From: Hymenobacter psychrophilus
GTDB lineage: Bacteria; Bacteroidota; Bacteroidia; Cytophagales; Hymenobacteraceae
Direction: 5' to 3'
NCBI RefSeq assembly: GCF_900107135.1
Contig: NZ_FNOV01000006.1
Coordinates: forward strand, 1 to 64,000
Length of the DNA: 64,000 bases
Shown here: in pieces, positions 26,765 through 33,883 of the stretch
Layout: each line of letters opens with the position of its first letter
Position numbering within the stretch: the first letter of the stretch is position 1
Position numbers and translations under genes: made by a program
The notes under the pieces: generated by a model
The model's input: the letters and a program-made list of their open reading frames with translations, nothing else
The model's database searches: none
Told to the model about the DNA's origin: nothing

Positions 26765-26799
26765 GCGGCAGCCGGCAGGGGGTTAGGACCGGCTGCCGC
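26765..26799 (-). terminator. Hairpin after the SH3 lipoprotein gene
   Basis: Arms 26765-26775 and 26789-26799 (11 bp, GC-rich) with a 13-nt loop, located between the lipoprotein stop and the kinase promoter. There is no T-run. Confidence 0.4.
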
Positions 26800-26810
26800 C
26801 GGTGGCGTGG

Positions 26811-27110
26811 CTACTTACCGAAGCAGGTGCGGTACATGTAGCCGGTTTCCGTCTTGCCGGCCGCCGTAACGCGTACTTTCACAAAGTAGGCGCTTACCGT
26901 ATCCATCACCTGTACTTCGCTGCCCGCATTAAGGGTAGCCAGCTGCTTGGAGCTCTTGGTCATGCCGTCGTAGAGAATGCACTCGACCACCGATGTGTGG
27001 GCTACTGGGGCATCATTCGGGCGACGCGAGCGGGAATCGTCGCGCGACGAGCTGCAAGCGGAGGCAGTGAGCAGGGCCAGTGCCCCGAAATAGAGTAAAG
27101 TTTTCTTCAT
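26811..27110 (-). CDS. Small SH3-like lipoprotein
   Basis: From the ATG at 27110 the product is 99 aa with the signal MKKTLLYFGALALLTASAC and lipidated Cys19. The mature part is one bacterial SH3-like domain (QLATLNAGSEVQVMDTVSAY, then GYMYRTCFG), a fold that often binds peptidoglycan or proteins in the periplasm. The longer frame to 27173 adds a non-signal N-terminus and is rejected. The role is not known. Confidence 0.75.
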   Translation of the reverse strand: MKKTLLYFGALALLTASACSSSRDDSRSRRPNDAPVAHTSVVECILYDGMTKSSKQLATLNAGSEVQVMDTVSAYFVKVRVTAAGKTETGYMYRTCFGK

Positions 27111-27322
27111 GAGTCTGAAATCAGGAAACGATAATTTCGACAAAAGATAACCACAATTATAATCGCGGGGCAATTTTTGGCGTTTATAATCTATTCCCGG
27201 GTTTGCCGCCTCGCCGCTACAAGGCGGGAACGTCCGACCACCCGGGGGTGTTCTTTACGCGTACCAGCACGCGGCTTTTCGCCGCCCCTAACTGGATTTT
27301 TTTTATTGATTCTTCCACTTAT

Positions 27323-27955
27323 ATGAACCGCATTTCCCGCTTTCTGCTCCGCCCGCTGGCCTATTCCGTGTTGGGACTGAGCCTGCTGCTTGGCGCCACC
27401 AGCTGTACCACCGCCGCCCGCGTAGGCGTCACCTCCGATTACGACCACTCGGTCAACTTCCGGGCTTACCGTACCTGGGCTTGGTATCCGCAGCAGCGCG
27501 CCGACACCGAGGGTGGCCCGGCCCAGGGCTACGAGTCGTTTCTGGATCGGCGCATCCGCGCGGCCGTGGAGCAACAAATGGGCACCAAGGGCCTGACGAT
27601 GGTTGAGGCCACGGCCAGCCCTGATGTATATGTGGCTTACAGTGCCCGTGTCGAGGATAAGCAGCGGTCCGTGGCTTCGCCCTATGGCCCCTACGGCTAC
27701 CCTTATTACGGATACGGCTATGGTTATGGCAGCCTCTACAACCGGGGCTACACCACCGAATACAAAGCCGGCACCCTGATTCTGGACTTCATTGACGCCA
27801 GCCGCAAGGAGTTGGCGTGGCGCGGGCAGGGCCAGGCCCAGGTCGACAACCAGACCATCTCAGAAGCCGAGGTGCAACGAATCGTTACCAGCATTCTGGG
27901 CAACTACCCACCCCAGGACGGACGGCCCACCAGTTCGCAGGCCTACCGCGAGTAA
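27323..27955 (+). CDS. DUF4136-family lipoprotein
   Basis: Starting at the ATG at 27323 gives a 210-aa lipoprotein (signal MNRISRFLLRPLAYSVLGLS, then LLLGATSC). DUF4136 features are visible: SDYDHSVNFRAYRTWAWYP near the mature start and GTLILDFIDASRKELAWRG toward the end, with a Tyr/Gly-rich stretch between (YPYYGYGYGYGSLY). The family is common in Bacteroidota and proteobacteria but has no firmly assigned function. A strong bidirectional terminator follows. Confidence 0.85.
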   Translation: MNRISRFLLRPLAYSVLGLSLLLGATSCTTAARVGVTSDYDHSVNFRAYRTWAWYPQQRADTEGGPAQGYESFLDRRIRAAVEQQMGTKGLTMVEATASPDVYVAYSARVEDKQRSVASPYGPYGYPYYGYGYGYGSLYNRGYTTEYKAGTLILDFIDASRKELAWRGQGQAQVDNQTISEAEVQRIVTSILGNYPPQDGRPTSSQAYRE

Positions 27956-27982
27956 GCTGGCACCTGCTAGATCTCCGAACGC

Positions 27983-28019
27983 AAAAAGCCCGCTCTCCCT
28001 TCCGGAGAGCGGGCTTTTT
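27983..28019. terminator. Bidirectional intrinsic terminator
   Basis: Perfect 16-bp stem (27983-27998 with 28004-28019), a 5-nt loop, and A5/T5 at the ends. It serves the convergent DUF4136 and lipA genes. Confidence 0.9.
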
Positions 28020-28044
28020 CGGGTTATGCAGCTTGCTGCGGCGC

Positions 28045-28950
28045 TTAAATCGGGACGTTGACGTGGCGCTCGGCGTGGTAGCTGGAGCGCACCAGCGGGC
28101 CGCTTTCCACGTACTTGAGGCCCCGGCGCAGGCCCTCCTCGCGATAATGTGCGAACAGGTCGGGGTGGATGAACTCGGCTACTTCGATATGGCGCTTGGT
28201 AGGCTGCAGGTACTGGCCCAGCGTGAGGATATCGAGGCCGTGCGCCACCAGGTCGTCCATGGCCTGGTACATTTCTTCCTTGGTTTCGCCCAGGCCCAGC
28301 ATAATGCCCGACTTGGTGCGCTTGCCAGCCTGCTTAGTGCGCCGGATTTGCTCCAGGCTCCGGTCGTACTTGCCCTGGGGGCGCACGAGGCGGTAGAGGC
28401 TGCCCACGGTTTCCATGTTGTGCGACACCACTTCCTGGCCGCCGGCAATCATGGTATCGAGCGCAGCCCAGTTGGCCTTCACGTCCGGAATCAGGGTTTC
28501 GATGGTAGTGGCAGGGCTGAGCTGCTTGGTTTGCACGACCGTTTCGTACCATACGCTGGCCCCGCGGTCCTTCAGCTCGTCGCGGTTGACGCTCGTGAGC
28601 ACGGCGTGCTTCACGCCCATGAGCTGAATGGCCTCGGCTACCCGGCGGGGCTCATCGAGGTCGAGCTCGGAGGGGCGGCCGGTGGCTACGGCGCAAAACG
28701 AGCACGAGCGGGTGCAGATATTACCCAGAATCATGAACGTGGCCGTGCCCGCGCCCCAGCACTCGCCCATGTTGGGGCAGTTGCCGCTCTCGCAGATGGT
28801 GTGCAGCTTGTGCTCGTCGACGAGGCGGCGCACATTGGCGTAGGCGGGGCCTACCGGGAGTTTCACGCGCAGCCAGTCGGGCTTGCGGGCCTTGGTGGGG
28901 GCAGCAGCCTCGGGCTGAATAATGGGCAGAGTCAGCAACAGATCATCCAT
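28045..28950 (-). CDS. lipA: Lipoyl synthase
   Basis: Radical-SAM enzyme inserting two sulfurs into octanoyl groups of lipoyl domains, such as those served by the E1 dehydrogenase encoded at 31668. From the ATG at 28950 the protein has 301 aa. The auxiliary cluster cysteines are Cys53, Cys58 and Cys64; the radical-SAM cluster is Cys79, Cys83 and Cys86 (CTRSCSFC). The conserved RSSYHA ending supplies the Ser ligand. A longer frame starting at a TTG (28965) would translate the -7 element itself (MYLCAM), so 28950 is preferred. The mRNA is probably leaderless. Confidence 0.96.
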   Translation of the reverse strand: MDDLLLTLPIIQPEAAAPTKARKPDWLRVKLPVGPAYANVRRLVDEHKLHTICESGNCPNMGECWGAGTATFMILGNICTRSCSFCAVATGRPSELDLDEPRRVAEAIQLMGVKHAVLTSVNRDELKDRGASVWYETVVQTKQLSPATTIETLIPDVKANWAALDTMIAGGQEVVSHNMETVGSLYRLVRPQGKYDRSLEQIRRTKQAGKRTKSGIMLGLGETKEEMYQAMDDLVAHGLDILTLGQYLQPTKRHIEVAEFIHPDLFAHYREEGLRRGLKYVESGPLVRSSYHAERHVNVPI

Positions 28951-28954
28951 GGCA

Positions 28955-28962
28955 CAAAGGTA
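28955..28962 (-). promoter_or_regulatory. -7 element TACCTTTG directly before lipA
   Basis: The element ends 4 nt before the lipA ATG on the minus strand, so transcription should begin at the start codon. Confidence 0.5.
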
Positions 28963-28982
28963 CAAGGAATGGGGAGGAGGAT

Positions 28983-29065
28983 AAGGAATAAGAGATAAAA
29001 GGATAAGGGATGAAAGACGAGGTTGTTTTGTCTTTCATCCCTTATCCTTTTATCTCTTATTCCTT
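28983..29065. repeat. Word-based inverted repeat (GATAAGG type)
   Basis: Arms 28983-29018 and 29030-29065 are a perfect 36-bp inverted repeat with an 11-nt loop. The purine-rich arm repeats words like GGAATAAGA and GGATAAGG. It lies between two minus-strand genes, just upstream of the lipA promoter, and likely ends the upstream transcript. Confidence 0.75.
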
Positions 29066-29076
29066 TCATCCAGAAA

Positions 29077-29913
29077 CTAGTTGCGGCTGCCCAGGTAAAT
29101 AGTCAGGTAAACCGAAGGCAGAAACTGGTCGTTGATGGAATTATCGTCCGTCTGTAGGCTGCGAATGATAACCGGCGTTTTGCTGTAGGCTTCCAGCAGC
29201 ACGCCCACCTCGGCCCCGGCCACGGCGTCGCGGTAACGGCCGTACTCGAAGCTGAGCGCCCCGCGTATATGGGCTCCGATAATGGGCTTGGTTTCGCCAA
29301 CGCCCGCAAACAGCGGAGCCCGGTCTATGATGCGTTCCAGCGAGGTCTGCCGGGCGGGGTTGTCGTGTAGTTCCGGGTCGTATTGCTCGTTCCGAACGTC
29401 GATTGGCGTATTGTTGGGATCGGGCGAGTAATTGTAGCTGATGTAGTACGGCATCAGCAGGCCAATAGAAGGGCCGCCGCTAAGCAGGCCATTCACCTGC
29501 ACGCCGGAATCGGGGGCCTTGCGGAAAATAACGCGCTGCACGCCAAACGAAGGCCGTAGGGCAAAAAGATGGTTGCTCTTGCCCTTCACAAACGAGCCGC
29601 CCCGGTTGGAAATGCCCTTCTCCTCTTTTGGGTGCTTTATTTCTACTGCCTCAATGCTCCAGAAGCGGGCCCAATCCTGGGTGAGCAACCGGGTCGAGCG
29701 CACAGCAACGCCGCCAATCAGGCCACCGCGGGTGTTCACGTTGATACCGTACGTAAACTCTTTGCGGTAAGAAGGCTGGTCGCTGCTGATGCCAGGCCGG
29801 GTCGGGGAGCTGGCCTGCGGCTTGCGTTGTGCCTGGGCCTGTGGAACGGCCAGCAGCGCCAGTAGCAAACCGCCACCCAGGCAGGTAACCGTGCGTACGG
29901 ATCGGGAATACAT
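29077..29913 (-). CDS. Hypothetical secreted protein, possibly outer-membrane barrel
   Basis: The ATG at 29913 gives a clear signal peptide (MYSRSVRTVTCLGGGLLLAL, then LAVPQAQAQ) and 278 aa. Alternating strands and repeated glycines (GINVNTRGGLIGGVAVRSTR, FEYGRYRDAVAGAEVGVLLE) with an ending of SVYLTIYLGSRN suggest a small beta-barrel, but no family is recognised. The frame to 30030 would overlap the divergent osmC region and lacks a signal. The gene is divergent from osmC. Confidence 0.65.
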   Translation of the reverse strand: MYSRSVRTVTCLGGGLLLALLAVPQAQAQRKPQASSPTRPGISSDQPSYRKEFTYGINVNTRGGLIGGVAVRSTRLLTQDWARFWSIEAVEIKHPKEEKGISNRGGSFVKGKSNHLFALRPSFGVQRVIFRKAPDSGVQVNGLLSGGPSIGLLMPYYISYNYSPDPNNTPIDVRNEQYDPELHDNPARQTSLERIIDRAPLFAGVGETKPIIGAHIRGALSFEYGRYRDAVAGAEVGVLLEAYSKTPVIIRSLQTDDNSINDQFLPSVYLTIYLGSRN

Positions 29914-30016
29914 AGAGGAACAGGTAAAAAATGACGGAGCCGGCTGCCGCTGGCCGCCAACCCCTCCGAAAGTACGTAAATTAGCCCGCATACTTCGCCT
30001 GTTTACCTGTTTCAAT

Positions 30017-30424
30017 ATGAGCACTATCACCGCCCGCTACGCCGGCCAGCTGCGCACCGAAGCCACCCATGCCGCTTCGGGGAATACCATCCTAACCGAC
30101 GCCCCCACCGACAACCAAGGCCGGGGCGAAGCGTTTTCGCCTACCGACCTAGTATGTGCCGCTCTGGGTTCGTGCATGATGACCATTATGGGCATCGTCG
30201 CCGACCGCCACGGCCTCGACCTGACGGCCGTTAGCTGGGACACCACCAAGCACATGCTCAGCGAGCCACGCCGCATCGGCCAGATAGACCTGACGTTCCG
30301 GTTGCCGGCTTCGCTGCCGGAAAAGGAGCGGGCGCTACTCGAACGGGCCGCCAAAACCTGCCCGGTAGCGCTCAGTCTGAACCCCGAAATAAAGCAGCAG
30401 GTTCAGTTTCTTTATAGTGAGTAA
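30017..30424 (+). CDS. OsmC-family peroxiredoxin-like protein
   Basis: Starting at the ATG at 30017 (just before MSTITARYAG) gives 135 aa, normal for OsmC/YhfA proteins that reduce organic hydroperoxides with a Cys pair. Candidate cysteines are Cys53 in CAALGSC and Cys115 in TCPVAL, the usual positions. The longer upstream frame runs antisense to the neighbouring gene and is rejected. A word-repeat hairpin follows directly. Confidence 0.88.
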   Translation: MSTITARYAGQLRTEATHAASGNTILTDAPTDNQGRGEAFSPTDLVCAALGSCMMTIMGIVADRHGLDLTAVSWDTTKHMLSEPRRIGQIDLTFRLPASLPEKERALLERAAKTCPVALSLNPEIKQQVQFLYSE

Positions 30425-30427
30425 TAA

Positions 30428-30483
30428 ATAGTGAACAGTGAATAATGCCGATGTCATACCGCGCACTATTCACTGTTCACTAT
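30428..30483. repeat. Word-based inverted repeat (GTGAACA type)
   Basis: Arms 30428-30448 and 30463-30483 pair over 21 nt with one mismatch and a 14-nt loop, using words like AGTGAACAGTGAATA. It sits between the convergent osmC and ytxJ genes and is a probable bidirectional terminator. Confidence 0.65.
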
Positions 30484-30493
30484 TACCTGTTCA

Positions 30494-30835
30494 CTACTTC
30501 ACTTTCTGCTTCACGTCGCTCAGGCGGATGCCATTGTGGGAGGCGTGGAAAGTGCATTCGCCATCCTGAATAAGGAGTAGCTGGGGCGACTCGTGCTGCA
30601 CGTTGAATTGCTGAGCCATTTCCTGCGAGATGGGGCGGTAGCTGAGCAAATCGAGGTAGTAAAGCTTGGTACTGTCGAGTCCGGCATCGGTCCACTGGCG
30701 CTCAATTTTGCTTTTGGCCATCGCGCTGATGGAGCAAGTGGTGCTGTGCTTGAAAATGATAACCGGCTGCTCGGCCGATTCACGGACGATTTCGGAAAGC
30801 TGCTCGGCTTTGGTAAGGGGTTGCCAGGGGGTCAT
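30494..30835 (-). CDS. ytxJ: YtxJ-family bacillithiol-system protein (monothiol bacilliredoxin-like)
   Basis: The 113-aa thioredoxin-fold protein (DUF2847) carries the family motif FKHSTTCSISAMA with the single active Cys34. The family is proposed to remove bacillithiol from mixed disulfides, so it implies bacillithiol in this organism. The ATG at 30835 (MTPWQPLTKAEQ) is chosen over 30886, which adds an unconserved stretch. The gene is convergent with osmC, another thiol-based redox gene. The possible bshC start at the window's end fits the same system. Confidence 0.88.
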   Translation of the reverse strand: MTPWQPLTKAEQLSEIVRESAEQPVIIFKHSTTCSISAMAKSKIERQWTDAGLDSTKLYYLDLLSYRPISQEMAQQFNVQHESPQLLLIQDGECTFHASHNGIRLSDVKQKVK

Positions 30836-30866
30836 AGAAAAGGAATAAAACAGAAAAAATACGGTG

Positions 30867-31205
30867 CTACTGCACCGCAGCCGCATTGGGCTTCTTACGA
30901 CGGAGACGCAAATGCATCTTTGTTGGTTCGCTTACGCGAGGCGTGCCGTCGCGGCTGAACTTATAATTGGGCTGCCCGGCCGCGGGCGGTAGCGCGGCGA
31001 GGCGGCCAGCGGCCTTCACGCGCAGTTCCTTCTTGCTCACGGCCAAGTGCGACTCTTTGTAGGGGGCCTCTACTTTGCGGGCGTCGCGCAGGGCCCGCCG
31101 ACTGGCAGCCCGCTGGCTGGCCGGGCTGCTCGATTCCAGCTGTGCCTGCGCTTTGGGGGCGGCGACCAGGGCCAGCAGCAGGGAACCCATCAACAGATAA
31201 CGCAT
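30867..31205 (-). CDS. Small basic secreted protein
   Basis: The 112-aa product has a signal peptide (MRYLLMGSLLLALVAAPKAQ, cleavage after AQAQ). The mature part is small, strongly basic and low in complexity, ending LRLRRKKPNAAAVQ. No family is recognised. It lies between ytxJ and another small basic lipoprotein on the same strand. Confidence 0.6.
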   Translation of the reverse strand: MRYLLMGSLLLALVAAPKAQAQLESSSPASQRAASRRALRDARKVEAPYKESHLAVSKKELRVKAAGRLAALPPAAGQPNYKFSRDGTPRVSEPTKMHLRLRRKKPNAAAVQ

Positions 31206-31332
31206 GGTTTCGGACGATAAAAGGAAACGAAAGGAATCGGGGCGGGGCGGTAAGCCTTACGGAAAGCTACGCATTCCGGGCCACACCTTCGGCACGATAC
31301 GTATACTACGGAGAATCAGCCAGTACGGCGAA

Positions 31333-31656
31333 TCAGAAGGGTAGCCGAATGCCCAAAAACCGGCGCGGACCGGTTTTGCGCTTTAGCCGGCGCTTTTCCA
31401 TCTTCGGCTTCTTCACCAGCCCGTTTTTGTCGAGCCCCTTCTTTTTAGACCGCAGGGCCTCGCGCTCCATATCCATCGCCTGCGCGTCGGCAGCCTCGTT
31501 GCCGGGAGTGCGCGAGCCCCTTACTTTGGGTTGGATTGGGGGGCCCTGGGGGTCGGGGATGCGGTACGGATGGCGCTGGCAGGCCGGAGCCAACAGCAGC
31601 ACCGTGGCCAGTACTACCAGATTCGGCCACCGGCTACAAGAGGAGAAAGGCTTCAT
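31333..31656 (-). CDS. Small lipoprotein with very basic C-terminus
   Basis: From the ATG at 31656 the product has 107 aa. The signal is MKPFSSCSRWPNLVVLATVL followed by LLAPAC (lipidated Cys). The last 40 residues are dominated by Lys and Arg (KKPKMEKRRLKRKTGPRRFL). Such tails could bind acidic polymers such as LPS or DNA, but this is speculation. It begins 11 nt downstream of the E1 dehydrogenase stop, on the same strand. Confidence 0.6.
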   Translation of the reverse strand: MKPFSSCSRWPNLVVLATVLLLAPACQRHPYRIPDPQGPPIQPKVRGSRTPGNEAADAQAMDMEREALRSKKKGLDKNGLVKKPKMEKRRLKRKTGPRRFLGIRLPF

Positions 31657-31667
31657 ACAGTCGGTAA

Positions 31668-33746
31668 TCAATAGCTGCGCATTTTTTCTACGGCGGCCCG
31701 CAGGCGCTGGCGGGGCAGGAAATCCTGCTCCAGCGTAGGGGCAAAAGGCACGGCCGTATCGAGCGAGGCGACGCGCATAATGGGCGCATCGAGACTACGG
31801 AAGCAGTTTTCGGCTACCCAGGCGCCAATTTCGCCGCCCAGTCCACCCATCAGCGTGTCTTCGTGAAGCAGGATGAGGCGGCCGGTTTTTTCCACGGTGC
31901 GGCGCACGGCCTGCTCGTCCCAGGGCAGCAGGGTGCGCAGGTCCAGAATGTCACAGTCCAGACCCAGCTCGTCGGCCAGGGCCAAGGCCCAGTGCACGCC
32001 GGCGCCGTAGGTTACGATGCTCATTTCGTGGCCTTCGCGGGCCAGCGCGGCCTGCCCGATGGGCGTGGTGTAGTAGGCGTCGGGCACGGGGCCAGAGAGG
32101 CTGCGATAAAGCAGCTTGTGCTCGAAAAACAGCACCGGATTGGGGTCGGCCAGGGCAGCGCAGAGCAGGCCTTTGGCATCGTGGGGGTTGCTGGGGAACA
32201 CCACTTTCAGGCCGGGCGTGTGGGTAAACCAGGCCTCGTTGCTCTGGCTGTGGAAAGGCCCGGCGGCCGAGCCGGCCCCGGTGGGCATGCGGATAACCAC
32301 GTCGGCGTTCTGGCCCCAGCGGTAGTGGCTTTTTGCCAGGTTGTTGATAATCTGGTTGAAGCCGCAGGTCACGAAATCTGCGAACTGCATTTCCACCATG
32401 GCCTTTTTGCCCCGGATGCTCAGCCCCAGGCCCGCGCCCACAATGGCCGACTCGCAGAGCGGCGTGTTGCGCACCCGGCCCTTGCCAAACTGCGCCACGA
32501 AGCCGTCGGTAATCTTGAACACGCCGCCGTACTCGGCAATATCCTGGCCCATCAGCACCAGCTCCGGGAACTGCTCCATGCTCTGCCGCAGTCCGTCGGA
32601 AATAGCATCGATGTAACGCTTCTCGGTTTTAGAGCTTAGTGCGTCGAGCTTAGAGCCTATGTTCTCGTTCGATTGGCTGTCTTTCTCTTTCACCTCTGCT
32701 GAAGCTTCGCCAGTGGCAGCACCCGAACCATCGGCCCTAGGCTCTAAGCTCGAAGCACTAGGCTCTACCACCGCGTACATATCGGCCAACTCGCGGGCGG
32801 CGTCGGGGGTGGGGACGGGGGCGGCGTCGGCTTCTTTGAGGCCCTCCTCGATTTCGCGTTTGATGGTTTCGCGGAAGCGCATGCGGGCTTCCTCGTCAAG
32901 GACACCTTCTGCCAGCAGCCACTTTTCGTAGTTTTCTACCGGGTCTTTGGCGGCCCACTCGGTGAACAGCTCCTGGGGCACGTACTTGGTGCCGCTGGCT
33001 TCCTCGTGGCCGCGCATCCGGAACGTGAGGGCCTCCAGCAGGATGGGCCGGGGGTTCTGGCGCAGGTCTTCGGCGAGGCGCTTTACCGTGTCGTATACTT
33101 CAAGGATGTTATTGCCGTCGACCTGCACGGCTTCCATGCCGTAGGCGGGGCCCTTATCTACGAAGTAGCGGAAGCGGAACTGCTCGTTGGAAGGCGTGCT
33201 GAGGCCGTAGCCGTTGTTTTCGATGATGAAGATGACCGGCAGCTGCCACACGGCAGCCACGTTCAGGGCCTCGTGGAAGTCGCCCTCCGAGGCGCCGCCG
33301 TCGCCGCTGTACGTGACGGTTACGCGGGGCTTCTCATCGAGCAAATCGGCCAGGGCAATGCCGCCGGCCACGGCCAGTTGGGGCCCCAGGTGCGAAATCA
33401 TGCCCACAATGTGGTGCTCGTTGGTGCCGAAGTGGAAGCTTCGGTCGCGGCCCTTAGTGAAGCCGGTGGTTTTGCCCTGCCACTGCGCAAACAGCCGGCC
33501 AAGGGGAATGTCGCGGCCCGTGAACACGCCCAGGTTGCGGTGCAGGGGCAGAATGTACTCGTCGGGTTCCAGCGCCAGGGTGCTGCCCACCGAAATGGCC
33601 TCCTGCCCGATGCCCGAAAACCACTTGCTGACCTTGCCCTGGCGCAGCAGAATCAGCATTTTCTCCTCAATCAGCCGGGGCTTGAGCAGGTGGCGGTACA
33701 GGTGCAGCAGGGTATCGTTGGAGTAGTCCTTGCGGTCGAATTGCAT
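31668..33746 (-). CDS. Fused 2-oxoacid dehydrogenase E1 alpha-beta (branched-chain/pyruvate type)
   Basis: TPP-dependent decarboxylase component of a 2-oxoacid dehydrogenase complex, passing acyl groups to a lipoylated E2. Residues 1-320 are the alpha part, with the TPP motif SGDGGASEGDFHEALN and ENNGYGLSTP. Residues about 375-692 are the beta part (MGQDIAEYGGVFKITDGF, IRMPTGAGSAAGPFHSQSNE). Fused E1 proteins are common in Bacteroidota. The linker of about 50 residues (327-373) is unusual: it is Ser/Glu/Ala-rich and encoded by an inverted repeat (32630-32767). Branched-chain oxoacids are the likely substrate, though pyruvate is possible. Confidence 0.92.
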   Translation of the reverse strand: MQFDRKDYSNDTLLHLYRHLLKPRLIEEKMLILLRQGKVSKWFSGIGQEAISVGSTLALEPDEYILPLHRNLGVFTGRDIPLGRLFAQWQGKTTGFTKGRDRSFHFGTNEHHIVGMISHLGPQLAVAGGIALADLLDEKPRVTVTYSGDGGASEGDFHEALNVAAVWQLPVIFIIENNGYGLSTPSNEQFRFRYFVDKGPAYGMEAVQVDGNNILEVYDTVKRLAEDLRQNPRPILLEALTFRMRGHEEASGTKYVPQELFTEWAAKDPVENYEKWLLAEGVLDEEARMRFRETIKREIEEGLKEADAAPVPTPDAARELADMYAVVEPSASSLEPRADGSGAATGEASAEVKEKDSQSNENIGSKLDALSSKTEKRYIDAISDGLRQSMEQFPELVLMGQDIAEYGGVFKITDGFVAQFGKGRVRNTPLCESAIVGAGLGLSIRGKKAMVEMQFADFVTCGFNQIINNLAKSHYRWGQNADVVIRMPTGAGSAAGPFHSQSNEAWFTHTPGLKVVFPSNPHDAKGLLCAALADPNPVLFFEHKLLYRSLSGPVPDAYYTTPIGQAALAREGHEMSIVTYGAGVHWALALADELGLDCDILDLRTLLPWDEQAVRRTVEKTGRLILLHEDTLMGGLGGEIGAWVAENCFRSLDAPIMRVASLDTAVPFAPTLEQDFLPRQRLRAAVEKMRSY
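32630..32767. repeat. Intragenic inverted repeat encoding the E1 linker
   Basis: Arms 32630-32659 and 32738-32767 (30 nt) match as inverted copies at 28 positions, with a 78-nt centre. The words TTAGAGCC and GCTTAGTGC resemble the intergenic repeat elements. The whole element stays in frame and codes for the linker between the E1 alpha and beta domains. Confidence 0.75.
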
Positions 33747-33777
33747 AACGGAGAGGCCGGTAACAGGTGGGGGAAGC

Positions 33778-33785
33778 CAAAAGTA
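33778..33785 (-). promoter_or_regulatory. Bacteroidota -7 element TACTTTTG
   Basis: Matches TAnnTTTG on the minus strand about 30 nt before the E1 dehydrogenase ATG. A plus-strand near-match (TACCTTTA, 33849-33856) faces the receptor gene, so this is a divergent promoter region. Confidence 0.4.
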
Positions 33786-33883
33786 CGGGTTTGGGTTGGA
33801 AGGGAAATTATTCGGGCCCGTTTGTGAAATCCACCTGCCCGCCGCATCTACCTTTAGGGTCCTATTTCCTTCCCGCTGCTTTT

